DNA from: Anoplopoma fimbria
Lineage: Eukaryota; Chordata; Actinopteri; Perciformes; Anoplopomatidae
Reading direction: 5' to 3'
DNA: 64,000 nucleotides
NCBI RefSeq assembly: GCF_027596085.1
Contig: NC_072472.1
Coordinates: 24,421,791-24,485,790 of the forward strand
Shown: positions 1 to 13,806 of the stretch, piece after piece
Layout of the letters: each line of letters opens with the position of its first letter
Numbering within the stretch: position 1 is the first letter of the stretch
Translations under genes and position numbers: made by a program
The notes under the pieces: generated by a model
Database searches by the model: none
Seen by the model: the letters and a program-made list of their open reading frames with translations, nothing else
Told to the model about the DNA's origin: nothing

Positions 1-656
1 CAGATAGACCAATTACTGCAAACACAACCAAGTGACCCCTGGAAACTTGTCTTTTTGTAAATCTTTCCTGTTGTGTTCTGTGCAATTGCATCTTTTTTTA
101 TATTTAGTTATGATACCTCTATTTGCAGCTTTTCTTTTTCCTAAATGCTGCACGGGTTTTTGTAATTTGCTTGCGTTTGTTTTCTTAAATGAATAATTTA
201 CTAAATGAATGATAATGCTTACATTAATTACTCACCCTGTGTTGCCTTGAATGCTTTATAATAGCATTGTATTTCTCGCATACCTACACAGTGAGTGGAG
301 AATTAAAATACTTGGTACTCATCTGGACGAGCAAGCGTGAGACTGTTTAAGCAGAAGTGTTTTTAAAAAAAGTAAGGTTTTAGCAAAGATGCATGTGTTT
401 GGAAGTACTGAGCATACGACTATACTGCACAAATTGTGTGAGAGTTTGTGAGCAGATGTTCCAATATAGTTTTGCTATTGTTAGACGCCATTAACTCCAA
501 TTCATCAGGACTTTTTTACTATTTTTGAATTCTTTGTTCACTGTGGCGGCATGACAGAAAAACATTTTCTTCAAGAATTCAAGTTAACACATAGTGACTG
601 ATATATAAAAAAGTTTATTTTATGGGTGAAATACTCCTTATAGTTGCATCGCGTTT
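1..656 (+). other. atp2a3: Upstream intron sequence of atp2a3 (no exon seen)
   Basis: AT-rich DNA with no open frame resembling the pump and no repeat I can name. It precedes the 3' splice site at 778-779, so it should be atp2a3 intron. It has no counterpart after the N gap, because the second copy begins exactly at the base corresponding to 657. Confidence 0.5.
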
Positions 657-713
657 GAGCTATCAGGGCCACTGCAGAAAAGGCTTCATTGCATTACATT
701 GTCCAACATCTGA

Positions 714-1019
<306 letters not shown>

Positions 1020-1063
1020 TAGTGCTTTTATCATATATTATTCAAATAGTGTGTTTGCAATCT

Positions 1064-1096
1064 GTGAGTGAGATTAAATGGAGGTAGCAGCTAATT
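1064..1096 (+). pseudogene. Eroded copy of atp2a3 terminal coding exon
   Basis: This stretch aligns to the terminal exon at 4566-4612 by position and by the shared pieces 'gtga.gag', 'ggaggt.gcag' and 'cagct.aa', but several bases are missing and the frame is lost. The AG acceptor is also gone. It matches the quality loss of the rest of 900-3900, so sequence error is more likely than a true pseudogene. Confidence 0.55.
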
Positions 1097-3900
1097 CATT
1101 CTATATTGCCATGTTTATGTCTATCTTCTTCAGGAGTAAAATTTTCTCTCTCTCATTCCAGATCCACCACCTCTGTTCTTTAATACCTATATGCATGGCG
1201 TTTCACTTGGTGATGTGAAAAGAAATCATATATGTCTTTCAGCATTTGGCTGTCTCTGAAGTGTGTGATAATAAGTGAAGTCATATGTACCTTTGTAATG
1301 TGTATGTGAGTCTAGTATGTGTGAGAAATTGAACAGTGCGGGCACATCTCTTCATCAGTTGCAAGAGCTGATAACTTCTGGAAGAGGAAAATGGATAAAC
1401 TTACAGAACAACTTATTTTGGATTTATATGTTTGTTTTGCATTATACATTAAAGAGGAGTGAGGGAAGTATGGATTGAAGAATATGGAAGTTGGAGGAGG
1501 GATGTTAATTAGAAATTTAAAGAGATTGAGGCGACGGAAAATGATGTCCCTACCAAGAAAATGAGCAACAATGAAGTGAAAACAGTTTCTGTATTGTAGC
1601 ATAAGTGTGTGCATCATTATCGCAACGCAATTTTCTGATATACTACAAAATGGTGGTTCAAAGCGACTCAACTTCTGTTTGCTGAGTATATCAAATGGTT
1701 TGGCGCATCTTTAACCTGTCTTCTCTCTTTGTTGATCGAAGTTTGATGCCGTCTTGTCTCTCTCTTTTTTAATTATGGAAGACTGTTTGATTTTGGGAAT
1801 CCGTCTACAAAGATATAGCGATTCTTTCTTATATTTGGCGCTTCTTCACCTTAGTCAGAGCTGGAAGTCGCTCATGACATTAACCTAAAATAAAATGTTC
1901 TCTTGGCATCAGTCGTATCTTCAATAGTATCACGCTCAGTGTAACATTATATAAAGCTAACTTTAACGTCTGCATCTGTAGCGCGGGTTTAACCATCAAA
2001 CATCAAACTAAAGAAGATGGACGAATCGAAAGCTCTTGTTGTTTATACCTGTGTGTAATTCCATCAGATCTGTTAGTCCTTTGATTTATCAGTTAATCAT
2101 TTTCTATAACTTTATTTTGTGTTTATATGTGCTTCAATTCATTTGTCTGATTTGACTTAAATAATTGGTATTCTTTAATCATAGTTAAGTGGTTCATAAT
2201 CGCTTCTTTCATTGTCAGTCTCTTGTGTATAAATCATTTACCATTTCTTTTTATTCAGCGTCTATAATACTATATACTTCTTTCCTCTACGATGATATAT
2301 GTTGATATGATGTCGTTCTTAAAATTTTCGTTAAATAGTAGATTTCTACTCTATCATCTTTAATACTGGGTTCTTGGTTTGAAGTCAAGTCTGATATCTA
2401 TTGATGAAGCCTGTTTATAAGTCCTTCTTATCTTTGTGCTTGTTGCATCTATAAATATATATCTCCACTTAGCTAGCGACTCACTTTATGTTAACATAAT
2501 ATTCAATGGCGTATTATTTATTTAGATAATTCTCAAGTTTGATTATCACAAATTATTCTAAGAGGTTTATGTATTTAGAATTTGAATACATGGATATAGT
2601 TCATTGATCTTGATCGTTGTGTCACCGTTTCTGAAGGTGTGTGTCAGCAAAAATAATCTGCTGGATTAAAGCGAATTCGAAAGTTTGATGCATGCAAAAT
2701 CTTTGAAGCTTACCCATTTGACTTGCAATATTTGGATCTTTTCTCTTTTCTTCTGTCCACTGCACTTCTTTCAGTGTGTGCGGAAACTTGATTTACAGTC
2801 AGGAAATCATCACAACATTTAACATTTGATAATATGGATTGTGGATCATTAAATTATCATCAGTTCTTCTTACTGTTTGTGCCTCGTTGGCGTTTCTTTG
2901 CTCCAGAGGATCACGTAAACCAACCGGTTGCTTTTGCATCGTAAGTAAAATCTTCAGTTCACATTCATCAAGTTGTTGCGGAAGTATTGACGATCTAACT
3001 TCAAGAAAGATCTTGAAGAATACTCTTTCAAATTGGTTTTGCTTCAATAGATTATCTAGAATTTAACCCTATTTATATGAAATAAAATTGATCGAAATTG
3101 TCGCTGATTCTTGACCAAGTCACCGTTGTCCCCACGGCTGCGTCACATCTTGAACCATTAAATTGTCGATCTCATCCATTTGACCATACTTTGCAAAGAT
3201 TCTTCTGTATTCGAAGTAATCAGTTGACTTTGGCTTTCGGAGAGATCTAAAAAGGCAGGCATGGCGATAGTTCAATTTTCCAGTTTGATTACAGCTTTAT
3301 TCGATCGGACGATATGAGTTGTTTATTTTGAACTGTTCATCTGTTGGCGAAGATTAAATCATTGATGAGCTTTGAATTAACGTGATGTCCCTTTGATGAA
3401 GTTCTGACCAATGACGCAAGAAGATTATAAAGACGCTTCAGGTCAGAAAACTCTGATGTCAAGTATGAAGGTGGGACAGATATTATTGTTTTACCACCAA
3501 GAAAATGGTTTGTCTATGGTGCGCTCAAGCGATTCTATCATTTAGCTGCAACATTTAAGCTGATTTGTTTCTGTAGCGTATGATCTTTAACATCATCAGT
3601 TGGCGATGCAGTTCTCGTCCAGTTCTCCGCGTCTGCATTTTCATCTATTTTTAAAGCGCTATCGATCTCATGTCGCCTCGTTATTACTATGATCTATTAT
3701 TTGAAGGTAGAATGCGATGTAGCGCATATTGTAATAATAATACAGTACTTCTAATCTTGGTACGATAACATCAGTAAAACTACTTTCTTCTTTTTAGATA
3801 CAAAGAAAGCTTTTACCAGGTGATGTATTCATCAGGGTGACAGCATATATTGTTAATCTTTATTATGTATTGTCTTTGTTCTTTACATCTTTAGTTTCTA

Positions 3901-4000
3901 NNNNNNNNNNNNNNNNNNNNNNNNNNNNNNNNNNNNNNNNNNNNNNNNNNNNNNNNNNNNNNNNNNNNNNNNNNNNNNNNNNNNNNNNNNNNNNNNNNNN
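3901..4000. other. Assembly gap (100 N)
   Basis: Exactly 100 N, the usual placeholder for a gap of unknown size. The sequence on its right (from 4001) restarts the block that began at 657 on its left, which shows that the two flanking contigs overlap and were not merged. Confidence 0.98.
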
Positions 4001-4001
4001 G

Positions 4002-4310
<309 letters not shown>

Positions 4311-4565
4311 TGAGTCTGAAATGTTAACTCGGTGAATGTTGTGATGTTAAAAGTCTGATTTTACTGACGAGTCTCTCTCTGATCTTTTTTCTCTCCTGCG
4401 TTTCTAATTCAGCCTAAACTCTTTTTATCTCACCTTCTGTGAAAAGGTACTTTATTTCCAACCTCTTCCTTCCTCCCTTCACTCTCTAGTAGAAAGAGCT
4501 AAAGACTGATCGCACTTTTATACTATGTATTCAAAATGATGTGTTTGTTTTTAAATCCCTCGCAG

Positions 4566-4612
4566 GTGATGAGGATAAGAAATACCGGAGGAGGTGGCAG
4601 CAGCTGAACTAA
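4566..4612 (+). CDS. atp2a3: atp2a3 terminal coding exon with stop
   Basis: Acceptor CCCTCGCAG at 4557-4565. The single base carried over from the previous exon joins GT to make Gly, and the frame then reads DEDKKYRRRWQQLN and stops at TAA (4610-4612). The cytosolic tail after helix 10 is thus short, charged and basic, unlike the HEEMSQK-type tail of human SERCA3a. In mammals the 3' exons of ATP2A3 are alternatively spliced into isoforms with different tails, so other 3' ends may exist that I cannot identify here. The intron before it is 317 bp. Confidence 0.82.
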
Positions 4613-6853
4613 GACCTCTCCCTCAACACACTCGCACACTTAGACACATGTCTACCCTCTTCCCTTTAGGAGCTAGAGACCTTTCCTCTCCCCCTGTCCT
4701 CATTCCCGAATCCTGCATGTCCAAAAAAAAACAACACAAAAAAACACACCACTAGCAATGAGCAGGGCTCGCATGAGAGCGAGTGCGCGAGAAAGAGTCG
4801 CATGCATGTTTTCCAGCGAGCATGGCTTTGTACGAGTGTGTGAGTAAATGAGCAGTGTGTGTGTGTGTGTGTGGGTCTGCGTGTGTGTGTGAGAACAGGT
4901 AGATGCAGGCCCTGTCTTAATAGATGCAAGAGCTAGAAACAACTGCAGAGAAGAAGGGAGAAAATAAGATAAAACTGCCCAGGGCTCTTGCTTTTCTTTT
5001 TTATTAGATTTCTGCTCATTGTTTTTTTTTTTGGCTGTACAGTAAAAAGGAGAGGGAGGACAGGGGAATGGGGTTGAGAATAACGAAGGGGGGTTGGGAG
5101 GGAGATTATAAATTAGCAGAGAGACCAAAAGAGAGATTGAGAGGCCTGCCGTGGAGAAGAGAACGGTGTCCACACCTGCAGAGGAAGAGCGTCGGCATAA
5201 TGTGGAAGGTGAAAACAGTTGTGTGTGTGCGTGTCCGTGTGTGTGTCCACATCCACATAACATGGAGGCACCACCCAGGCTTCTGCCACCCACACTACCG
5301 ATAGTGAGTTCAAGGCAGCTCCGCCTCATCGGCACAACACAAATTGTAACTATGGCCAGTTTGCCACAGCGCTGCTCCTTCATCGCCCCTCGTCTTCACT
5401 CTCCTGTTGGTGGAGTTTGATGCCCGTCTTGCTCTCTCTGTCTCTCTTTTTTCCGGCTCTCTGTGGAGGAGCTCTTGAGTTGGAGATGCCGCTCCACCCA
5501 AAGGTGTGAATAGCTTTATGCTGCTTGGCCGCTTCCTTTGCCCCTTGAATTCGAGGAGCTGAGGTCAGCTCACGGACTTGGCAAACATAAAAATAAAAAT
5601 GTCAAACGGCAACAGAACCAGCATATTAGTAGAGTAGTCCGCAGCCAGTCCACCCAGCTGGTCCTGCTAAGCCTCACTTTAACGTCCATCTGCTGTGGAG
5701 TTTTAGCTGTCAAACATCTAAACTAAAGGAAGATCGGAGCAGGATGAAGAAGCTCCATGACATTTTGTACATAATAATTATCTGGGAGCATCCTCTTGTT
5801 GATCTACCCTTTTGATTTAATCAGTTAGTCCGTACCCTGCACCAGCGCTGACGTTTGTGTGTTTGTGTGTGTTACTTTAATTAATTTGTCTGATTTGACT
5901 TGATAGTGGACGAATCGCACACAATGTAGTTAAAGTAAGTTCTGGCAAGTAAACTGCTCGACTGTCAGTCTCACTTGGCCATGAATCATTTACGCGTTTA
6001 GCACATTCAACATCCATGCCTTATATAGCCCACTGCACCTCCACAATGAATATGTGGTCGACATGAATGTGTTCCTGTGAGCCTTTAATTAGGCTCATCC
6101 AGGACCACCACCACTCTCACTCTATATGTACCCCAACATGAGGTTCTTGGTTTGAGGTCTAAGAGACTCTGAATGTCCCCCTGGTCAGAGGCCTGTTTAA
6201 TAGGAATCCCTTCTTATGTTGTGCTTCGTTTGCGCTCCCTCAGCTCCTCCTGCTCTCTGTGCTTCAGCGACTCACTTTCGTATTGTTTTATAATGACTAA
6301 ATAGTAATGTATTTGACTGAATGAACCTGCGGGGTTTGGATTGTGTCTTTAAGTCTTAATTCTGGGTTTATGTGTTGGGCCCTGGGGCTCTGTGGACTGG
6401 GTTCAGTGGTGTCTCTGGTCTCTCGTTGTGTCCACATGGTACAAAGTGTCATATTCAAACAAAAATAATCCTGCTGGGTCAAAAACAATTCAAAGGAATT
6501 TGATAAAGCCACAAAATCTTCAAGGCACCTTTTTATTGACACAATGTGCAGATCTTTCTATCTTTTCTTTCCTTTTCTTGCCTTCACACTAGTGTGACAT
6601 AGAAGAGCTTGGTTTAGAATCTAAAAGGAAAATCCATCCTTAAACACTTCCAACATTTTCGAGCAATAGCAGATTGGTCATTAGACTGTAAATAGTTGTG
6701 TTCATGTATTTTGTTGCCTGGTGACGTTTTACTTCTTACTCCAGAGGATAACTAGCCAAACTTGGATGGCATGACATCATCGAATGCAGATATTTCCAGT
6801 TCCACATGCTCTCTGGGGTCATTTTTGGAAATGTACAGTAGGAAATCACTCAC

Positions 6854-7302
6854 TTAAAAGGGACATATCATGAAAAACTCTTTCAGTGGTTTTGCATACA
6901 CATTGGGTATCTGGAGTGCCAACACACAAACTGTGAAATAAGACTCGATCAGAAGACATGTGATTCAACAAGCCAATCACATTGTCCCCCCCCCATGACA
7001 CGTCACATGCGGGCTCGTCAGAATGTATCAGAGTATCTCCATCCACGGCTTGACAACTACCTTTTACAAAGGTGTGCCATATTATTCTCTCAAGCCAATC
7101 AGATTAAACTTGGCTTTTTCGGGAGGGGGATCTTAAAGAGACAGGCACTGAAACGGAGCAGTTCAGACATAGGTTGAATGCAGCTATATTCAGATGGACA
7201 GTATGAGACAATTTTGTTTTTTGAACATTAAATATGTTCTAGCAGAAGACTAAAATACGTATAGTATGAACTTTGAGATTAACATGATATGTCCCCTTTA
7301 AG
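6854..7302. mobile_element. MITE-like element with ~16-bp terminal inverted repeats
   Basis: The left end reads TTAAAAGGGACATATCATG and the right end CATGATATGTCCCCTTTAA, a clear inverted repeat bounded by TTAA-like ends. The 449-bp interior has no open frame with a transposase. I recognise this end sequence as a common non-autonomous DNA element of teleosts. The TTAA-like flanks would fit a piggyBac-type insertion, but the left end could equally be offset by a base. Remains of both ends are visible in the eroded duplicate (right end near 3383). Confidence 0.75.
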
Positions 7303-8418
7303 TAGAAGTTGACCCAGCAAACTGAGAGAAAGTTCCCTCTAAAGACAACACCAGATTGAAAGAACTCCCGATGTCAGTGTGAGAAGATTTAAGGGTGGAA
7401 TATTGCTTCTAATTTTATACCAGAAGACGGATTTTGTCTATAAGTAATGGCTTGATTCTGTCTCCATTTGACATTAAACAGCTGTTGCGTTACGTTTTTC
7501 TTTCACCAACATGTGAATGTGGCACCTCTGTCCAGACCAGCAGACCACTGGTCTCCGTCCCAGGTCTCCATGGCTCTGTAACATGCTGGCACTCTGGCCA
7601 CCAGGCACTATAGGTCTGTATAGCCTCGTTATTTACTACTGAATCCTCAACTCTGTACAGAAGATGAGAATATGATCGCATGGCACCTTGTTACTGTAAT
7701 AATAACCTATACAGTATATAATATTTAATTTTTTGATAACTTTCATCAATGAAACCTACTTACCAACAACACACAGACCTGCGAGAAACTGTTTTTCATT
7801 TTTCTTTGAGCACATGGTATCTAAGGATCTCCTTTTTTTGTTATTGTTTCATAGAATATAGAGGTTGTTATTTCATTTTTTTTCCCATTTGGTTTTTACA
7901 GTTGCTGGGGTTTTGTGTCTTTTACTGTAGGGGGAAAAAAAAGAATATGACGTTATCGTGTTTAAGATAGACAAGAATCATGCTTAAGCTAATTAATGAT
8001 GATGACGCCGATCATTTCAGTGATGGTTATCCACTGCGAGAATGTTCAAGAATTTGTGAATGAACTTTGTTTGGTTTACACTGAGCGATAAGCAGTGATG
8101 GATTATGAAGTTTTATGACTGTACATTGAAGGGCTTGGTGTGGATGCAGGCTCTGGAGACCCAGACAATCCGTTTTGGGTCCCACATCTCCTCTAGGATG
8201 GCACTTAAAGTCCTCTACCATCTGTTAAAGAATAACCACCTTTACTGACAGTGAAGGAGTGATCAGCCTCATATGTATAACATCGTTTTCTGTCTGTGTA
8301 GACAAGTTAACAGTCTCTAGAGCCTGAGTTCACCTCTGAGAAAATAAAAAGGATTCTCTGTATTGCCTTGTTAATATTGATTGTGGACACATAATTTTAT
8401 AAATGACAAAGATGTGGA

Positions 8419-8424
8419 AATAAA
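8419..8424 (+). terminator. Candidate atp2a3 polyadenylation signal
   Basis: AATAAA followed by 'ttatcttgttatttattcag' and then a G/T-rich run (from about 8450, 'aggttgtgttctttttttat'), the usual layout of a vertebrate cleavage and polyadenylation site. A second AATAAA is at 8343-8348. It is assigned to atp2a3 only because that is the nearest upstream gene on this strand. Confidence 0.4.
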
Positions 8425-10203
8425 GATAATTTATCTTGTTATTTATTCAGAGGTTGTGTTCTTTTTTTATTTACTGTATTAATACCAGGAAAATGGTCCC
8501 AAAAAAACATTTGACAAATAAAAACTACATTGAAGGGTTTTGTCATCCTTTCTCGAAACCTGGGCACGTACCATATCTGCAGCTACCTGAGCATTTTTTT
8601 TAAGCGTGAGAACAATCGTACAAATATGTTGGTCAAAATGGGTTTTACAAATTGATGCAGTGTTGGAAACAAAAGGCCTAGTTTTGAGAATAGGTGGTAC
8701 TGACACGAAAACAGTTTGCTTTTGCAAAACGGCAACTATCCACAACAAGAGCATAGATGCAAACAATGTGTACATCAGAAAACAAACGGAAGCCTTAAGA
8801 TCTGAGCACTACACTGATACATCCCAGACAATGAAACCCAACAGAGCAATGTTTCTATCTAACTGAGGTCTGTCAGGCGTCTTAAATAAACATCACAAAG
8901 AAAAGCAAGATTTAAACACATCACTCAGGAGGTTTTTTTGACAAGAATTTATTAAATATTTTTAATTGATTCGGTAGCATGTCATACATCAATGATCTCA
9001 TAAACTAGAACAGAGAAGAAAAAAAAGATGAATATAAACATATATTACTTGTTCAAAAGAGTTTAAATGACCAAATGCAAACTACCAATGAGCTGATATT
9101 TATATTAATTCCAAATTAGTCATACAATCAAAAAAATCACTTACTGGTATGGAAAATACTGCATCAACAAAATGCTCCAATTAAGATCCCAACTTATTCA
9201 AATGCATCCAATTGTAACCTCAGACCTGCAAACATTTAGTGGTGAAAACAGAACTGAAAATAAGAACAAAATCTTTAATGCTTTCTGCTCCACATGTTTG
9301 TCTTTCACTGACATCAGACCACACCAGAGATTTAGACATCTCTGATAAGTAAAGCTGGGTTTGTATTTGCTTAACTTTATTGCAATTACAACCAACGTTG
9401 TTAGGACAATACTACACTGATAATCAAACAACTAAATAGATACGAACCATTAAAACACACAAAGCTCCATGAATGTAAAAGATAAAAGAGATATACCTTT
9501 AGTCCAAGAGGTTTGCAATTCAGAAGTCAAATTAAATACCATAGATAATTACTACGGAACCTAAAACAAACTAGTGCCAGTGGTCTAACACTCCAGAATG
9601 AAAAAGTTTCAGGGAATGTACTTGTTTTAAACAGATTTAAAACAGAGTACACCAGTACAGGGAATGATGCATCTGATCTTTTTACTAACTCATCAGAAAA
9701 ACAACAGTGTGTGCATTGATGCTTTTGAACCAGCAGGGGGAGATGTTACACCACCTTGCCTGTGTGTTTGAAGCTGTAAGGTCATATAAGGATGTTTAAT
9801 ATGTAACCCATCCCTCTCAAGAAAAAGAAGTGGGAACTGGTTTTGTTTTGTAACAAAGACAAACTGGAGGACTGTTCGCTGCTACTGTCTTTAGCTCACA
9901 ATGTCCACTCTGACATCACACTCAGACAGGGCGGTCAAATTATCTGTATACACCTGCCTGTCTGACGACCAAATACCACGTAGCCAGAGGTACTTCTTCA
10001 CGCTTTCCTCAGATCTCTCACATGTGAGGGTGACACACACCCTCTCTGGGGGAAGTTCATGGAGAGAAGGTGGGATCCCGAGAGCTGCAGGGGAAAAGGA
10101 AGAGGATCTCATTAGTATGAGCCCGGTAATTTCCACCCTGAGTCTCAGAGGGATTCAGGATGGAAGGGAAGTCAGCAGGGGCAGAGTCCCAGTAAAACAC
10201 AAA

Positions 10204-10243
<40 letters not shown>

Positions 10244-10562
10244 GCTGCTGATAAACACAATGATGGAGAGATGAAGGTGTTGGGATGGAGTAGGGTTTTT
10301 ATGCCTACTTTTGCTTGTAATAATTCGGCCAGGCAGCCTCTGATTGCATTGGCCCTGCTAAAGTCACAGCAACATATCAGGACAGTGGTGCTCCTAAAAG
10401 CACAAAGCATGGAAAGGGCCTGTGATCAGGATTGTTTGGTGAGTACTTCTTTCTATACTTATACCGAGGTGAAAGACAGAAAAGAATCGATGAAATACCT
10501 TAACACTCCTGTTTTTTGTACAGGTGAAATAACAAGACCCTGGTGGCTTTCTTTAAAGATGA

Positions 10563-10628
<66 letters not shown>
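10563..10628. repeat. (CA)n microsatellite
   Basis: About 33 uninterrupted CA units. A shorter run of about 18 units lies at 10206-10243. Confidence 0.97.
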
Positions 10629-10629
<1 letters not shown>

Positions 10630-11207
10630 TTCTCTGTTTTATCTGAAACAGTCTACTGCTTCTATTGATTAAGAGTTGTTTACCTTTGTAAAATATACGT
10701 TGAAAATGAGTTATCATTCAAATCTTCACTGCTGTCCAAACAGAATAAAGCTCTAACACAAAGCAGGAGTCCCACATCGGCTGGATTAAACTATGGCTCT
10801 CATGACAGGAAGCAGAGCTGCTCGCTGTGCAGCGACCTCTGTGAGGACACACTTCTAGAGAAGTACATTGAGACAGAAAAATACTCCAAATTTAGGGTTG
10901 GTTGTGCGGAAGGACATCCTGCCCTCTTATCCTGCGGTTATCCTGCGGTGTCAGCCAGCATTGCCGTGAGGATGAAACTGTTGCCAAGAAACTAGATAAA
11001 CTTGAAATGAATGTCCCCCTTGGCTGCTTCAGGAAGGGAAAGTTGCCTCCTCTCAGAGGCTGCAGCCTCACTATAACTACTGTCTAATGCATTATGCAGT
11101 GTTTACAGTGACTGTAGGTCAAATCCAGTGCTGAATGTACATTAACTCAAGTACTGTATGAAGTACCTGTATACTACTTTATACTTCCACACACATACTG
11201 TATTTAT

Positions 11208-11490
11208 TTTAAAGATAAGATAAGATAAAGAGGTTTTTATTGTCATTCCGTTTGGCAGCTCTCAGCTAGCCAGCAGCAGTGTATAATAGTAATAATAATA
11301 ACAACAATGTACAAGATAAAAATATAATAAGGAATAAAAAACGCTACTATGTACAGCATTTAAAAATTGTGCAAACAGTGCAGTGTAAACATTTGTTGGT
11401 AGTGCAAACAGAGTATGAAGTGTTTGGTGGGGGGTGGTGCTAGCTGTTTAGGACTGAGTTGCAGCTACAGGGGTGTGGGGCGGTGATGGA
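11208..11490. repeat. Retroelement 3'-end-like fragment
   Basis: It starts with a short 'aagataagataagataaag' tandem and continues 'tttattgtcattccg', resembling the conserved 3' ends of fish LINE-type elements followed by low-complexity tracts. The tandem 'AAGAT' run looks like a retrotransposon tail read in one orientation. The family is not named because a library search is needed. Confidence 0.4.
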
Positions 11491-11589
11491 GGTGATGGAG
11501 GCCACAGCTCTGAATTGTACTGTAATGCAGTTACTAGTTACTTTACAAGTAAGAAGACTCTACATATAAAGCATATGAGGATCTTATAA

Positions 11590-11760
11590 ATATGATGCTA
11601 GATGATAGATTGAACTAATATTGAGTTAGTTGTTGGTCAATTAGAAGATGTATTGGCAACTGTTTTGATATTATTTTTTATGCCAAAACACCAAACATTT
11701 AAAGGTTCTTCTCAAACGTGAGGATTTGCTGCATTTTCTTTGTAAATATTATAATTTATA
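11590..11760 (-). repeat. Dispersed teleost repeat fragment (family E)
   Basis: Partly matches, in opposite orientation, copies at about 23440-23690 and 29770-29975: shared blocks run through an 'aatcgattagt'-like start, a 'aaaacagtgaaaaatg' block and an 'agcagcaaat' block. The pattern is that of an old dispersed repeat of several hundred bases. Confidence 0.5.
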
Positions 11761-13189
11761 TTCTTATCATTATTACAAAATAAAAAAAAACATTATAAAA
11801 GTTAGCTCCACTTAATCCAAATAAAATACTAAATTACTTACCTTTGGTTAAGTATAATTTTCAATGTAAGCATATAACTTGTAACAGGGTATTTTGATGG
11901 TGTCGTATTAGTACTTATATTTATCCTCGAATATAGAGCTCATGTTTTCACATGTCACCAATAGTTCTACGTGCTGTAGAGTATGTTAGATTATTGTGTC
12001 TTCATGTGTCTCCTCTCAGTGATCCATCACTGCTGTTTTACAGCTGAGACAAGAAGTCATGTGTAAAGTTAAGGACACACAGTAAAGGATGATGTACGTT
12101 CAGAAATAGTTTACTTAAAGATGTCAACCATATACTGTACTCCATAGCAGAAGATTAACTGGTCTGGAGCACTCACTTTTCTAGACTTCTGCTGATTCTG
12201 AATAGTGGGGAGAACTGTGTCTGTCTGGACTTTTGCTTCCAAATGCCAAAACATGTCAGGGAGACTCTCTGCAACATGAGACTGGAGTAAATATTTACAT
12301 CTCAGATTCCCACACGGACGATAAGTTTCACTGTCCAGAATGATGTATGTGCAGTGGCGTTAAGTAGTTATGATGGGCCCCAGTGCATGCTAGGTACCAG
12401 TTATGAAGAACACACAAACACATCATAGTATCGTATAGTCACATGATCAAATAGGGATTCGACATTGCGTATATGTATATGAAAAAAGTAAAAAAATAAG
12501 AAATTAGATTTTTGTATCGTTGATTTATAGTTTTTTTGTGGTTTATGTGAGAATGCACATCATTTTGTTATTGCTACTGACCATTTTACCCCCACTTCAA
12601 AGGAACCCCCAACATGATGGAGATTTGTTTGCCTTTTTAAGAGGAAATATTACAAATGGCACTACTTTTTATTTAATGAGAATTCTTGTTTGAACACAGA
12701 CTTTTTTAGTTAAGTAACCAAAATACATCTGTTGCACTGTCAACACTTAGATGCTGATTATGTGCTACCTTTAAATTCCATACTGTTTATCTTTATTTAA
12801 CTTAGAGGTTTGAACGTCCAACATTAAACATACATACAATAGTTACACATATTATTACATCATTATATTGTGGAACCTTAAAACATCCAGAGGGAAAACG
12901 AGTAGATGTGATTTTAAGATTTTTTTTTAATGAATTGTAAGACAAATCATAATTCCAAGCAAAGTATGTTTTTTTATATGTTTTGAAACACATCCATCAG
13001 TGATCTTTAAATTGTTATATGTACTATCACAAAAAATGCTCTCACAAAGAATATCATAAACGTAATGCCTCATTTATTTCTCCCTATCTCAATCTCCCGG
13101 GCAGCTCTGAGGTGTAAATGTATGTGAAAGTGAAGTACAGGAAAATAACAGGTCACCTGCAGCTGATCTCCAGGTCATGTAATTGATTT

Positions 13190-13258
13190 TTATTATATTC
13201 CTTTATTATATTCCTTTATTGATCCCCATGGGGGAAATTCAAGTGTTGCAGCAGCTCA
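13190..13258. repeat. Retroelement tail-like flank of minisatellite
   Basis: 'Tttattgatccccatggggg' followed by 'gaaattcaag' resembles a widespread fish LINE 3'-end motif. A related piece, 'tctcaatggggaaatgac', lies just past the far side of the minisatellite at about 13815. The minisatellite therefore probably grew inside an inserted retroelement fragment. Confidence 0.45.
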
Positions 13259-13806
13259 ACTACACAGACACAGACAATAAATACATACATACTACACAGA
13301 CAATATACATACTATACAACTACACAGACAATAAATACACATACTATACAACTACACAGACAATAAATACACATACTATACAACTACACAGACAATAAAT
13401 ACACATACTATACAACTACACAGACAATAAATACACATACTATACAACTACACAGACAATAAATACACATACTATACAACTACACAGACAATAAATACAC
13501 ATACTATACAACTACACAGACAATAAATACACATACTATACAACTACACAGACAATAAATACACATACTATACAACTACACAGACAATAAATACACATAC
13601 TATACAACTACACAGACAATAAATACACATACTATACAACTACACAGACAATAAATACACATACTATACAACTACACAGACAATAAATACACATACTATA
13701 CAACTACACAGACAATAAATACACATACTATACAACTACACAGACAATAAATACACATACTATACAACTACACAGACAATAAATACACATACTATACAAC
13801 TACACA
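13259..13806. repeat. 32-bp minisatellite, ~17 units
   Basis: Head-to-tail 32-bp units beginning 'tacacagacaataaataca' and ending 'catactatacaac'. The first two units are degenerate; from 13321 about 15 units are essentially identical. The near-perfect identity points to recent expansion or strong homogenisation. It lies about 170 bp upstream of the CpG-rich candidate promoter of camkk1. Confidence 0.97.

Larger units (their letters stand above)
4613..8440 (+). other. atp2a3: Probable atp2a3 3' UTR (extent uncertain)
   Basis: There is no coding exon between the atp2a3 stop and the next CpG-rich region. A well-formed polyadenylation signal occurs at 8419-8424, followed after about 30 bases by a GT/T-rich stretch. 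If used, the 3' UTR would be about 3.8 kb and would include a MITE at 6854-7302. Earlier AATAAA-like motifs exist (for example near 5588), so shorter ends are equally possible. A GT-rich patch lies at 4855-4890. Confidence 0.35.
8442..13200. other. Intergenic spacer atp2a3-camkk1
   Basis: No exon of a recognisable protein was found on either strand, including no P2RX1-like exon. It holds CA repeats at about 10206-10243 and 10563-10628, a LINE-3'-end-like fragment at about 11208-11490, and a dispersed repeat fragment at about 11590-11760. The remainder is AT-rich and unassigned. Confidence 0.6.
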
